In this document: piece after piece, positions 1-7,738 of the stretch
Numbering within the stretch: the first letter of the stretch is position 1
How the letters are laid out: every line of letters begins with the position of its first letter
Assembly: GCA_040756745.1 (NCBI GenBank)
Contig: JBFLYO010000024.1
Coordinates: 1 to 60,276, forward strand
Source of the DNA: JBFLYO01 sp040756745
GTDB lineage: Bacteria > Bacteroidota > Ignavibacteria > UBA10030 > UBA6906
Direction of reading: 5' to 3'
Length of the DNA: 60,276 bases
Position numbers and translations under genes: made by a program
Notes under the pieces: generated by a model
Told to the model about the DNA's origin: nothing
Database searches by the model: none
The model's input: only the letters and a program-made list of their open reading frames with translations

Positions 1-60
1 CCGGATCATTGCGGCAAGCAGGAAAACGGCTTCGGGGACACGGCGGCTCGACCCAGAAAA

Positions 61-92
61 AGAAATGCCCGGATAAGCCGGGCTTTTCTGTC
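61..92. terminator. Bidirectional intrinsic terminator
   Basis: A six-base-pair stem GCCCGG (67-72) / CCGGGC (78-83) with a five-base loop is followed by TTTTCT on the plus strand and by ATTTCTTTTTC on the minus strand. On the minus strand it lies about 100 bases past the initiator tRNA and could end that transcript; on the plus strand it could end a gene lying before the window. Bases 1-60 hold no gene I can support. Confidence 0.6.
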
Positions 93-104
93 GTTGAGCT
101 ATGT

Positions 105-186
105 CGATTGACAATGGACACTTGACACTAGACAATTGACAATTCATGGTCAATTGTCAATCGTCAATGGTCTATTGTCAATTGGT
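105..186. repeat. Imperfect palindrome of TTGACAAT-type units
   Basis: The left arm (about 105-144) is built from degenerate copies of TTGACAAT and GACAATTGAC. The right arm (about 149-185) is its reverse complement, built from CAATTGTCAATCGTC-like copies. The centre is ATGG near 145-148. The array lies just past the 3' end of the initiator tRNA. It is one of several low-complexity palindromes in this window that share a design but not a sequence. Confidence 0.7.
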
Positions 187-188
187 TG

Positions 189-261
<73 letters not shown>

Positions 262-271
262 ATCAACATAC

Positions 272-300
272 AATATACCGAAAGGTTTCGCGTAAGTCAA
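272..300 (-). promoter_or_regulatory. Sigma70-type promoter of initiator tRNA
   Basis: On the minus strand TTGACT (295-300) and TATATT (272-277) are separated by exactly 17 bases. The expected start is near 265, four bases before the mature tRNA 5' end. Confidence 0.8.
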
Positions 301-350
301 GCCTGGTCGCGTCTAATCGCGTAACTGAACACCCCACGTCACGGGGAGTA

Positions 351-474
351 TTCAGTAGGCAGAAATCAGTAGTCAGAAAGATTGACTTGCGTCAAGATCA
401 AGTTTGGATTCCAGGGGCACTCAATCGCTGCCGGTCATTCTTTCTGATTTCTGAGTACTGACTTCTGACTACTC
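351..474. repeat. Imperfect palindrome of CAGTAGTCAGAAAT-type units
   Basis: The left arm (about 351-381) reads as degenerate CAGTAGGCAGAAATCAGTAG units. The right arm (about 437-474) is the reverse complement (CTTTCTGATTTCTGAGTACTG and similar). The roughly 55-base middle is not repetitive. It lies between the tRNA promoter and the 3' end of the dehydrogenase gene. Apart from this and the tRNA promoter I see nothing in 262-490. Confidence 0.65.
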
Positions 475-490
475 CTTGCGCTTCCCTCGC

Positions 491-1471
491 TCAAAGCCAG
501 CCCATCTGCTTATACCATGCAACCGTGCCCCTGATCCCCTCCTCAAGCCCAATCTCCTGCTCAAACCCCAGCTCTCTCCTCGCCTTCTCCCCACTGCACG
601 TCCAGTAGTCCTGCACCATGTCGCGCGCTTTTTCGTAGTTGATCAGCGCGGGCCTGCTGCTGAATAACGAGAAAAACTCTGCAAATGTCGCTACTGCGTA
701 AACCCCAAATTCCGGAATCTTCAGCCGCATCGCCCGTTTGCCCAATACCCGCCGCGTCACTTCGCCAACTTGCTTCCACCCGTACACGCCACTGCTCGAT
801 ATAAAATATGTCCGCCCCCGCGCGACTTCCGCCTCCGCCGCCATCAGAATCCCCCGCACCAGATCTCCCACATGAATCAAACTGACATATTTCTCGCGCA
901 TCCCGACCATCGGCTGTAACCCGCGGCTCATAGTGGCGAAGAACTCAAAGACGTCCTTATCGCGCGGACCGTACACCGCAGGCGGCCGGACAATTGTCAC
1001 GGGAACCTCCCCAGCGACCGACCGGCACGCTTCCTCCGCCTCCCACTTGCTCCGGCCGTATGTCGTGATCGGGCTGGCCGGCACATCTTCCGCAATCGGA
1101 ACCCGCGTCGGACTCGGCCCCACAGCGGTCTGACTGCTGATCTGGACGAATCGCTTGAGCGTGGGGTTCACCCTGCGCACCGCATGGAGTACGTTCCTCG
1201 TCCCTTCTGTATTTCCCCGAAAATAATCCGACTTCTCCTTCGCCTTCGTCACACCTGCCGAGTGAAAAATGTACTCTACGCCCCGGACCGCGTCGTCCAA
1301 CGCGCGTGCGTCGAACAGATCACCATACACCATCTCCACGGGAAGATTCCTGATCCACGTGAGATCACTGGTTTTGCGCACAAGAATGCGCACGGCATAG
1401 TTCTTCTTCAGGAGGAGCTCCACCAGATGACTGCCGATAAACCCGGTGGCTCCGGTCACGAGTGCTGTCAC
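491..1471 (-). CDS. NAD-dependent epimerase/dehydratase-family reductase, CerR-like candidate
   Basis: The 326-residue product is an extended short-chain dehydrogenase. The N-terminal nucleotide motif GATGFIGS is at residues 7-14 and the catalytic YGRSK (YxxxK) is in mid-protein; the substrate half includes IRNLPVEMVYGDL and a C-terminal helix-rich cap. I chose GTG at 1471 because it places the Rossmann strand at the very N-terminus; the open frame continues far upstream but only as antisense of the next genes. It is divergent from an SPT-like gene. In Caulobacter the ketosphinganine reductase CerR belongs to this family and works with Spt and the acyltransferase bCerS, and homologues of all three types lie together here. 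Membership of the dehydrogenase family is certain; the ceramide role is inferred. A nucleotide-sugar epimerase is the main alternative. Confidence 0.8.
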   Translation of the reverse strand: MTALVTGATGFIGSHLVELLLKKNYAVRILVRKTSDLTWIRNLPVEMVYGDLFDARALDDAVRGVEYIFHSAGVTKAKEKSDYFRGNTEGTRNVLHAVRRVNPTLKRFVQISSQTAVGPSPTRVPIAEDVPASPITTYGRSKWEAEEACRSVAGEVPVTIVRPPAVYGPRDKDVFEFFATMSRGLQPMVGMREKYVSLIHVGDLVRGILMAAEAEVARGRTYFISSSGVYGWKQVGEVTRRVLGKRAMRLKIPEFGVYAVATFAEFFSLFSSRPALINYEKARDMVQDYWTCSGEKARRELGFEQEIGLEEGIRGTVAWYKQMGWL

Positions 1472-1511
1472 AGAATTGTGCTCGGCGGGGAAACGGTGGT
1501 GGGAGAATGCA

Positions 1512-1540
1512 TTGACTTTCTTGCCGGGTTCCGCTATATT
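1512..1540 (+). promoter_or_regulatory. Sigma70-type promoter upstream of spt-like gene
   Basis: TTGACT (1512-1517) and TATATT (1535-1540) are spaced by 17 bases. The predicted start near 1547 leaves a leader of about 115 bases before the chosen GTG. It sits in the divergent intergenic region shared with the dehydrogenase gene. Confidence 0.7.
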
Positions 1541-1660
1541 AAAATAAGTTAAGATATTTCCTGAAAAGCAAACCTGCGCTTCGGATGCGGACTCCGCCTC
1601 TTGCCACTGCGCAGCTGCAGCTCCACTCAACCCGTCCATCCATCCGAGGAACCTTCCCAC

Positions 1661-2878
1661 GTGACTCAGGAAGCCAAGACCGCCGTTGACCTCTTCCAGA
1701 AGTGCTGGTCGTTCACCCGCGCCGACGAGATCAAGGCCAACGGCTACTACCCGTATTTCCGCCCGATCGAAGAGAACGAAGGGCCGGTGGTGACGATCGA
1801 GGGGAGGAAGATCATCATGGCGGGCTCCAACAACTACCTCGGCCTCACGGCGGACCCGCGGGTGAAGAAGGCGGCGATCGAGGCAGTCGAAAAATACGGC
1901 ACCGGATGCTCCGGTTCGCGCTACCTGACCGGTACGCTCGACCTCCATATCAAACTCGAGGAGCGGCTCGCCGCATTCTTTGGCAAAGAGGCCTGCCTCC
2001 TCTATAGTACCGGCTACCAGACGGCACAGGGGATTATCCCTACCCTCGTCACGAAGGGCGAATACGTTGTGTCGGACCGGGACAACCACGCCTGCATCGT
2101 GGCGGGGAACCTGATGGCCAAGGGGGCGTTCGCAGAATTCGTCCGCTACAAACACAACGACATGGAGGATCTCGAGAAGGTTCTTTCGCGCCTTCCCCAC
2201 GAAACACCGAAGCTGGTGGTGAGCGACGGCGTCTTCAGCACGTCGGGCACGATCGTCAACCTCCCGGCACTCGTGGCAACGGCGAAACGACATAATGCGC
2301 GCGTGCTCGTCGACGATGCGCATGCCACCGGCGTGATCGGCAAGGGTGGGCGCGGGACCGCAAGCCACTTCGGGCTCGAAAAAGAAGTGGACCTGACGAT
2401 GGGGACGTTCAGCAAGACATTCGCTTCTCTGGGGGGCTTCGTCGTCAGCGACAAAGCCGTGATCAACTGGCTGAAGCATACGGCTCCCGCGCTGATCTTT
2501 AGCGCCAGCCCTACCCCCGCGTCCGTCGCCGCTGCACTTGCGGCTCTCACGATCCTCGAGAATGAGCCGGAACGGATCAATACCCTGGTTTCCAATGCGC
2601 AGAAAATGCGCGACGGATTCAAGAAGATGGGATTCCGCATCATCGACGGGCAAACGGGCATCGTGCCGGTGATCATCGGCGACGATACGAATACCTTCAT
2701 CTTCTGGAGAGCCCTCTTCGATGCCGGCGTGTTCGTCAACGCCTTCATCAGCCCCGGCGTCCCGAATGGCATGCAGATGCTCCGGACAAGCTACATGGCT
2801 ACGCATGAGGACAAGCACCTGAACAGGATACTGGAGGTGTTTGGGGATATTGGGCGCAAGCTGGGTGTTATACATTAG
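1661..2878 (+). CDS. spt: Serine palmitoyltransferase-like alpha-oxoamine synthase
   Basis: This fold-type I PLP enzyme (405 residues from GTG 1661) belongs to the alpha-oxoamine synthase family, which condenses an amino acid with an acyl thioester (SPT, AOS, KBL). Visible motifs are NNYLGL, GSRYLTGT, the cofactor aspartate in VLVDDAHATG, and the Schiff-base lysine at about residue 252 in GTFSKTFASLGG. I preferred GTG 1661 over ATG 1601 because GAGGA at 1646-1650 is a well-placed ribosome site and the family N-terminus begins about here. The neighbours, a CerR-like reductase and a GNAT-like acyltransferase, favour serine palmitoyltransferase, the first step of bacterial sphingolipid synthesis. 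The alternatives, BioF or Kbl, lack their usual partners here (no bio genes, no threonine dehydrogenase). Confidence 0.85.
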   Translation: MTQEAKTAVDLFQKCWSFTRADEIKANGYYPYFRPIEENEGPVVTIEGRKIIMAGSNNYLGLTADPRVKKAAIEAVEKYGTGCSGSRYLTGTLDLHIKLEERLAAFFGKEACLLYSTGYQTAQGIIPTLVTKGEYVVSDRDNHACIVAGNLMAKGAFAEFVRYKHNDMEDLEKVLSRLPHETPKLVVSDGVFSTSGTIVNLPALVATAKRHNARVLVDDAHATGVIGKGGRGTASHFGLEKEVDLTMGTFSKTFASLGGFVVSDKAVINWLKHTAPALIFSASPTPASVAAALAALTILENEPERINTLVSNAQKMRDGFKKMGFRIIDGQTGIVPVIIGDDTNTFIFWRALFDAGVFVNAFISPGVPNGMQMLRTSYMATHEDKHLNRILEVFGDIGRKLGVIH

Positions 2879-2899
2879 CGATACGGGAGAGTGTCTTTT

Positions 2900-3020
2900 G
2901 AAACTCAGGGAGTAGGGGGTATGGCGTAGGGAGTAGGGAGCACGCGATTGTGAATTGTGGATTGTCAATTGTGGATTGATTTCCTCCTTACCCCCTACTT
3001 CCTTACTCCATACTATAAGC
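2900..3020. repeat. Palindrome of TAGGGAG units enclosing ATTGTGGATTG units
   Basis: The left arm (about 2906-2939) consists of GGGAGTAGGGGGTATGG-like units and the right arm (about 2989-3016) of their reverse complement (CTTACCCCCTACTTCC). Between them is a different run of degenerate ATTGTGGATTGTCAATTG units. It fills most of the gap between the spt-like and acyltransferase genes. Confidence 0.65.
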
Positions 3021-3070
3021 TGAACCTGAGCTATCAGCGTGATTGACCAGAACCGTGCCATTATGCCAGC

Positions 3071-4195
3071 GTGCGAATGAACAACCTCCGCGTCCGCCCT
3101 GTTCTTTCCAAAGCTGACGAGAAGAGATTTATCAAGTTCCAGTGGGTCCCCTACGCCGGGAACCCATACTGGGTGCCGCCGCTGTTGATGGACCGGCGGA
3201 AGCTCATCGACCGTAAGAACAACCCGTTCTACCACCACGCGGCCATGGAACTCTTCCTCGCGGAGCGGGATGGGGAGATCGTCGGACGGATCGGGGCTGT
3301 CGTCAACGACAACCATAATAAAGAGCATGAGGAGAACATCGGTTTCTTCGGGTTCTTCGAGTGCATCGATGATCAGGAGGTCGCGAACGCACTCTTCGAT
3401 GCCGCGGCAGGATGGTTGAGGAATAAAGGGGTGACCGCCATGCGCGGACCCGCAAGCCCCTCGGTGAACGACGAATACGGCCTCCTGATCGAAGGGTTCG
3501 ACCGGCTGCCGGCGGTGCTGATGACCTACAATCCCCCCTACTACCAACGGCTTGTTGAGACGTACGGCTTTGCTAAGGCACAGGATCTGTTCGCGTACTA
3601 TATTCATAAGGACAAGGTCTTTAACGAGAGGTTCACCCGCATTGCGGACGTCGTCAACAAGCGCGAGGGGCTGAAGATCCGCCAGCTCGACATGAGCCGG
3701 TTCGACGAGGAGGTCCGGTTGATCCGCGAACTGTACTCGCGCGGCTGGTCGAGGAACTGGGGGGAAGTCCCTATGACGGAGGATGAATTCAACTACGTCG
3801 CGAAGGACCTCAAGGCGGTCGTCGACCCCCGCCTGGTCATCATCGCCGAATCGAAGGGGAAGCCGGTCGGGTTCGGGATGACACTTCCCGACATCAACCA
3901 GATTCTGGTCCGCAACAGGCATGGATGGTTGGTTCCGGCGATCATCCGGCTCCTGCTGTTGAAGAAGAAGGTGGACAGGGTCAGGATCGTCATCCTCGGC
4001 GTCCTGCCCGAGTATGGGAATTCGGGAATCGGCGCCGCGCTCTTTTACGAGACCGGCCGCCGGTGCGTGGCCTACGGCTACCCGCACGGCGAGGCAAGCT
4101 GGGTCAACGAGGACAATGTCATGATGAACCGCGGTGCCGAGCTCATGCAGGCGACCGTGGACAAGCGCTACAGGATCTACCAAAAGCCCCTGTAG
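3071..4195 (+). CDS. GNAT-like N-acyltransferase, bacterial ceramide synthase candidate
   Basis: The 374-residue product has the look of a double-GNAT acyl-CoA N-acyltransferase: an N-terminal half with AERDGEIVGRIGAVVND and FFGFFE (core beta strands and acetyl-CoA region) and a C-terminal half with VIIAESKGKPVGFGMTLPD and ILGVLPEYGNSGIGAALFYE, a typical GNAT motif A segment. The start may be GTG 3071 or ATG 3077; neither has a strong ribosome site. Proteins of this kind include the bacterial ceramide synthase that acylates 3-oxosphinganine in Caulobacter. Placement next to spt-like and reductase genes supports that role, but I assign it by family resemblance and context only. The ilvE-type gene follows after 32 bases. 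Confidence 0.7.
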   Translation: MRMNNLRVRPVLSKADEKRFIKFQWVPYAGNPYWVPPLLMDRRKLIDRKNNPFYHHAAMELFLAERDGEIVGRIGAVVNDNHNKEHEENIGFFGFFECIDDQEVANALFDAAAGWLRNKGVTAMRGPASPSVNDEYGLLIEGFDRLPAVLMTYNPPYYQRLVETYGFAKAQDLFAYYIHKDKVFNERFTRIADVVNKREGLKIRQLDMSRFDEEVRLIRELYSRGWSRNWGEVPMTEDEFNYVAKDLKAVVDPRLVIIAESKGKPVGFGMTLPDINQILVRNRHGWLVPAIIRLLLLKKKVDRVRIVILGVLPEYGNSGIGAALFYETGRRCVAYGYPHGEASWVNEDNVMMNRGAELMQATVDKRYRIYQKPL

Positions 4196-4227
4196 GACCG
4201 ATCCACCACGCATACACGAGGTCTCCG

Positions 4228-5154
4228 ATGCCCGTCAAAAAAGTCGAAAAGATCTGGATGAACGGGAAGCTCGTCAACTGGGACGACGCCCGGATCCATG
4301 TCCTCTCCCACGTGATCCACTACGGCTCGTCCTGGTTTGAGGGTATTCGGTGCTACGAAACTACGAAGGGTGCCGCAATCTTCCGGCTCGACCGCCACCT
4401 CCGCCGGCTCTTTGATTCGGTCAAGATCTACCGAACCGAAGTGCCGTTCACCGAGAAACAGATCGAAGATGCGATCTTCGAAACCATCCGCGCGAACAGG
4501 ATGCGCGAATGTTATATCCGCCCGATCGTGTATCGCGGCTACGGCGACGTAGGGGTCAACCCGCTCCCCTGCCCGGTGGACGTCACTATTGCGGTCTGGG
4601 AATGGGGGAGCTATCTGGGGCCGGACGCGCTCACCGACGGCATCGACGTCATGGTATCGACCTGGAACCGCCCGGCGCCCAACACCCTCCCCGGCATGGC
4701 CAAGTCGGGAGGCAACTACATCCTCTCCCAGCTCATGAAGGTCGAAGCCCTGCAGGCCGGGTTCAAGGAAGCGATCGCGCTCGACGTGAACGGCTACCTG
4801 AGCGAAGGAAGCGGGGAGAACATCTTCGCGGTGAAAGACGGCGTCATCTATACACCCCCGATTTCCTCGTCGCTCCTCCCCGGCGTTACCCGCGCGTCGG
4901 TTCTGCAGCTTGCGGAAGAAGCCGGCATGCGGGTGAAGGAGATGAATATCCCCCGGGAGATGGTCTATGTGGCCGACGAGCTGTTCTTCACCGGCACCGC
5001 GGCCGAAGTGACGCCGATCCGGTCGGTGGACAAGCTGAACGTTGGGAACGGCAAACCCGGTCCGGTGACGATGGAACTGCAGAAGAAGTTCTTCGACATT
5101 GTGAAAAACGCCAACGACCCACGGCATTGGTTGAAATTCGTGTACAACGACTGA
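4228..5154 (+). CDS. ilvE: Branched-chain amino acid aminotransferase
   Basis: This 308-residue fold-type IV PLP transaminase interconverts Leu, Ile and Val with their 2-oxo acids. Diagnostic segments are the N-terminal KIWMNGKLVNWDDARIHVLS, HYGSSWFEGIRCYE, the cofactor lysine in GMAKSGGNYILS, the glutamate in DVNGYLSEGSGENIFAVKDG, and FFTGTAAEVTPI near the C-terminus. ATG 4228 has GAGG six bases upstream; an in-frame extension back to 3925 is only the shadow of the preceding gene. Length matches the IlvE subgroup. It follows the acyltransferase closely and may share its transcript. Confidence 0.92.
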   Translation: MPVKKVEKIWMNGKLVNWDDARIHVLSHVIHYGSSWFEGIRCYETTKGAAIFRLDRHLRRLFDSVKIYRTEVPFTEKQIEDAIFETIRANRMRECYIRPIVYRGYGDVGVNPLPCPVDVTIAVWEWGSYLGPDALTDGIDVMVSTWNRPAPNTLPGMAKSGGNYILSQLMKVEALQAGFKEAIALDVNGYLSEGSGENIFAVKDGVIYTPPISSSLLPGVTRASVLQLAEEAGMRVKEMNIPREMVYVADELFFTGTAAEVTPIRSVDKLNVGNGKPGPVTMELQKKFFDIVKNANDPRHWLKFVYND

Positions 5155-5217
5155 CGGCGTCTCTCCGGCGCCGGCCCTCGGTCCCGTTCAACCCCTGATC
5201 CCCACGGGAGGTGCGCC

Positions 5218-5745
5218 ATGAAGAAGAGCAAGAAAGCCGCTTCGAAACGACCCGCTCCGCGGCGGAGGGCAAAGTCACGCAGGCGGGCAGCCCAGCAGTC
5301 GCTCGGCATCCGCTCCATTCTCGTTCCGATCGACTTCTCCGTCCATTCAAAGAATGCACTCAAGTATGCGGTGCCGATTGCGGAAAAATTCAAAGCATCG
5401 CTCCATCTGGTTTATGTCGTGGAGCCGACGATCTATCCGGCCGATCTGGGCTTCGGGCAGGTGGTGCTTCCGGGTGTGGAAGACGAGCTGAGGGAAAAGG
5501 GGGGAGAGGAGCTGGCAACGCTGATCAACCGGGAGATCCGCAGGCGCGTGAAGGCATCATCGTCCGTGCGGACGGGCAACCCGCATCAGGAAATCCTGCG
5601 CGAGGCGGAAGAGCGGGGAGTCGATATGATCATCGTGGCCACGCACGGCCACAGCGGCGTCGAGCATATGCTGTTCGGCAGTACCGCAGACCGCATTGTC
5701 CGCCACGCGAAATGCCCGGTTCTGACGGTGAGGCCGGAAAGCTGA
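5218..5745 (+). CDS. Universal stress protein with basic N-terminal tail
   Basis: This 175-residue protein has one UspA domain from about residue 30: SILVPIDFSVHSKNALKYAVPIA at the start and the nucleotide-binding signature THGHSGVEHMLFGSTA near the C-terminus. A strong ribosome site (GGGAGG at 5206-5211) precedes ATG 5218. The first 27 residues form an extra tail rich in Lys and Arg (KKSKKAASKRPAPRRRAKSR), not part of the usual Usp fold; it might bind nucleic acid. The gene ends 15 bases from the convergent polyprenyl synthase gene. Confidence 0.9.
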   Translation: MKKSKKAASKRPAPRRRAKSRRRAAQQSLGIRSILVPIDFSVHSKNALKYAVPIAEKFKASLHLVYVVEPTIYPADLGFGQVVLPGVEDELREKGGEELATLINREIRRRVKASSSVRTGNPHQEILREAEERGVDMIIVATHGHSGVEHMLFGSTADRIVRHAKCPVLTVRPES

Positions 5746-5760
5746 TGCAGCGCCGGTCGG

Positions 5761-6732
5761 TCATTTCTCCCTCGTTATAACGAAGTCCGCAAAGGCGATC
5801 AGAGCATCCTTGCTGGGCGACGACGGGAGGATCTCCAACTGCTCCTTCGCCCGCGCCACGAAGGCCTCGGCCTTGCCCCCGGCATACTCCAGCCCGCCGT
5901 ACGATTTCACGAAATCGACCACCGCCCGCACCTTCATCTTCCTCCCGCCGTTCCGGATCATCGCCAGGATTTCCTTCCCGTTCGATTTGGGCGCTTCGCG
6001 CAGGGCGTGGATTAACGGCAGGGTCAATTTCTTCTCGTTAAGGTCGAGGCCGGTCGGCTTCCCGGTGATGCTCCGCCGTCCCACGTAATCCAGCACGTCG
6101 TCTCTGATCTGAAACGCCATCCCCACATTCTCCCCATATTCCCGGAGGCGACGGTGCAGCTCGGGATCCACGCTGGCGCTCGCCGCACCTATTTCACAAC
6201 AGACCGACAGGAGTGATGCGGTCTTGTCCCCGATGATCTTCAGATACGTCTCCTCATCCATGTCAAGCTTGCGGCTCTTCTGGATCTGATGGATTTCCCC
6301 CTCGCTCATGCGGCGCACGGAGGTGGAGGTGATTTGCAGGAACTGCACGTCGCCGTGCTCGAGCGAGAGGAGGAGGCCGCGGGAGAGCAGGTAGTCGCCC
6401 ATCAGGACGGCAATTTTGTTCTTCCAGACTGCATTGATGGAAGGGAGTCCCCGGCGAGTGTCGGCGTCATCCACGACGTCGTCATGCACGAGCGTGGCAG
6501 TGTGCAGGATCTCGACGAGCGTCGCACCGCGGTAGCTCTTCTCCGTCACTCCGCCGCACGCCTCGGCGCTCAGTAACACCAGGATGGGGCGTACCCGCTT
6601 TCCTTTCTGCCTCACCAGGTACTTGGTGACGAGCTCCACGAGCCCGACGTTCGACCGGAGCGCCTGGCGAAAGACCTTCGGAAAGGCGTCGAGGTGAGGC
6701 TGGATGGGTTGGGAGATGTCTTTCAGGTCCAA
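5761..6732 (-). CDS. Long-chain polyprenyl diphosphate synthase
   Basis: This 323-residue trans-isoprenyl diphosphate synthase shows both aspartate-rich motifs: DDVVDDADTRRG (FARM, Asp at 84-89) and RDDVLDYVG (SARM, 211-215), plus GKRVRP for substrate pyrophosphate binding. Such enzymes extend FPP with IPP to make the quinone side chain (IspB/HepT type). The product chain length cannot be read with confidence. It is the last gene of the long minus-strand run starting at glgA but is separated from tatC by 181 bases of low-complexity repeat. Confidence 0.92.
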   Translation of the reverse strand: MDLKDISQPIQPHLDAFPKVFRQALRSNVGLVELVTKYLVRQKGKRVRPILVLLSAEACGGVTEKSYRGATLVEILHTATLVHDDVVDDADTRRGLPSINAVWKNKIAVLMGDYLLSRGLLLSLEHGDVQFLQITSTSVRRMSEGEIHQIQKSRKLDMDEETYLKIIGDKTASLLSVCCEIGAASASVDPELHRRLREYGENVGMAFQIRDDVLDYVGRRSITGKPTGLDLNEKKLTLPLIHALREAPKSNGKEILAMIRNGGRKMKVRAVVDFVKSYGGLEYAGGKAEAFVARAKEQLEILPSSPSKDALIAFADFVITREK

Positions 6733-6913
6733 CTCAGTGAGATCGAGATTGAGATTAAGATTGAGGTCAAGGTTAAGGTCGAGGTCAAGGTTAAGGTCGA
6801 GGTTAAGGTCAAGCTCGAGGAACCAGAATCAATTCTCAATTCTTAATCCTCAATCCTCAATCCTCAATCCTCTTCCCCCTACCTCCCTACCCCATACTCC
6901 TTACTCGCGTTGC
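6733..6913. repeat. Palindrome of GAGATTGAGATTAAG / CTCAATCC units
   Basis: The left arm (about 6738-6825) is a purine-rich array of GAGATTGAGATTAAG and GGTCAAGGTTAAGG units. The right arm (about 6833-6875) is the complementary pyrimidine-rich array of CAATTCTCAATTC and CTCAATCC units, followed by CCTACCTCCCTACCCCATACTCC. It separates tatC from the polyprenyl synthase gene on the minus strand and could form a very long hairpin in the transcript. Confidence 0.7.
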
Positions 6914-7708
6914 TTACACACTTCCGGTCTTTTGTTTCCCCCGCCATGCCCACGCCGAGATCCAGATGCTGATCTCATACAACGCGATCAGCGGCACGGC
7001 GAGCAGCACCTGGCTCACAGGGTCCGTGCCCGGCGTGAGGAACGCGGCAAGCACGAAGATAACGACAATGGAATGCTTTCGATAATGCCGCATGAAGGCC
7101 GGCGTCAGTATCCCCAGCTTGGACAGGAACCAGGAGACCATCGGCAGCTCGAACACAACCCCCGCCGCCAGCATCACACTGATGACGAAGTTCATGTACT
7201 CGTTGATGGCAATATTGTTCTGGATCACCGGAGTGCCGAACCCCGCGAAGAACTGGAGCGCCGCCGGCAGCATCAGGAAGTACGAAAAAGCGACGCCGGC
7301 CAGAAAACAGAATGTGGAGAAGAAGACGATCCACTTGATGTACTTCCTCTCCCGCGGCATCAGCCCGGGAGCAATGAACGCCCAGAACTGATACAGGATA
7401 TAGGGGAGACTGAGCAGGACGCCGCCGACGATCGCCACCTGCATGTACAGAAAGAGTTGTCCGAACGGCTTCAGGTTCTGGAGATGGATCGGCTGCTGCC
7501 CGGGGGAGAGGGAGGAGTTCAGGATCGTAATGGGGCGGAGCAACACGCCGTCCATGATCCAGTCGATGAACACCCAGCAGATGATCATGCCGGCGACGAT
7601 GCCCAGCAGGGCACGGACGATGCGCCAGCGCAGCTCCTCGAGGTGGTCGAGGAACGACATCTCGCTCGTATCGTCAGTTGCGCCGAGTTCGGTGATTTCA
7701 TCCGCCAT
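6914..7708 (-). CDS. tatC: Twin-arginine translocase subunit TatC
   Basis: TatC (264 residues) is the multispanning inner-membrane receptor for twin-arginine signal peptides. The amphipathic start MSFLDHLEELRWRIVRALLG is the family hallmark, followed by six predicted membrane segments, the FWAFIAPGLMPRERKYI region and a C-terminal LTPGTDPVSQVLLAVPLIALYEI segment. It lies 30 bases after glyA on the same strand. No tatA is in the window. Confidence 0.96.
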   Translation of the reverse strand: MADEITELGATDDTSEMSFLDHLEELRWRIVRALLGIVAGMIICWVFIDWIMDGVLLRPITILNSSLSPGQQPIHLQNLKPFGQLFLYMQVAIVGGVLLSLPYILYQFWAFIAPGLMPRERKYIKWIVFFSTFCFLAGVAFSYFLMLPAALQFFAGFGTPVIQNNIAINEYMNFVISVMLAAGVVFELPMVSWFLSKLGILTPAFMRHYRKHSIVVIFVLAAFLTPGTDPVSQVLLAVPLIALYEISIWISAWAWRGKQKTGSV

Positions 7709-7738
7709 GACGGGCGCCGGTGGTCATTGGGAATCGGA

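Noticed and set aside
1..60. 3' end of a coding gene at the left edge
   Set aside because: More than one frame stays open over this short stretch and none gives a recognisable protein end; it cannot be decided from 60 bases.
1472..4213. Minus-strand open frame extending the dehydrogenase to 1240 residues
   Set aside because: It runs antisense through the spt-like and acyltransferase genes and has no homology-like motifs beyond the dehydrogenase part; it is a product of high GC codon bias.
3925..4227. N-terminal extension of the aminotransferase
   Set aside because: It overlaps the acyltransferase gene in another frame; the ribosome site and family alignment put the start at 4228.
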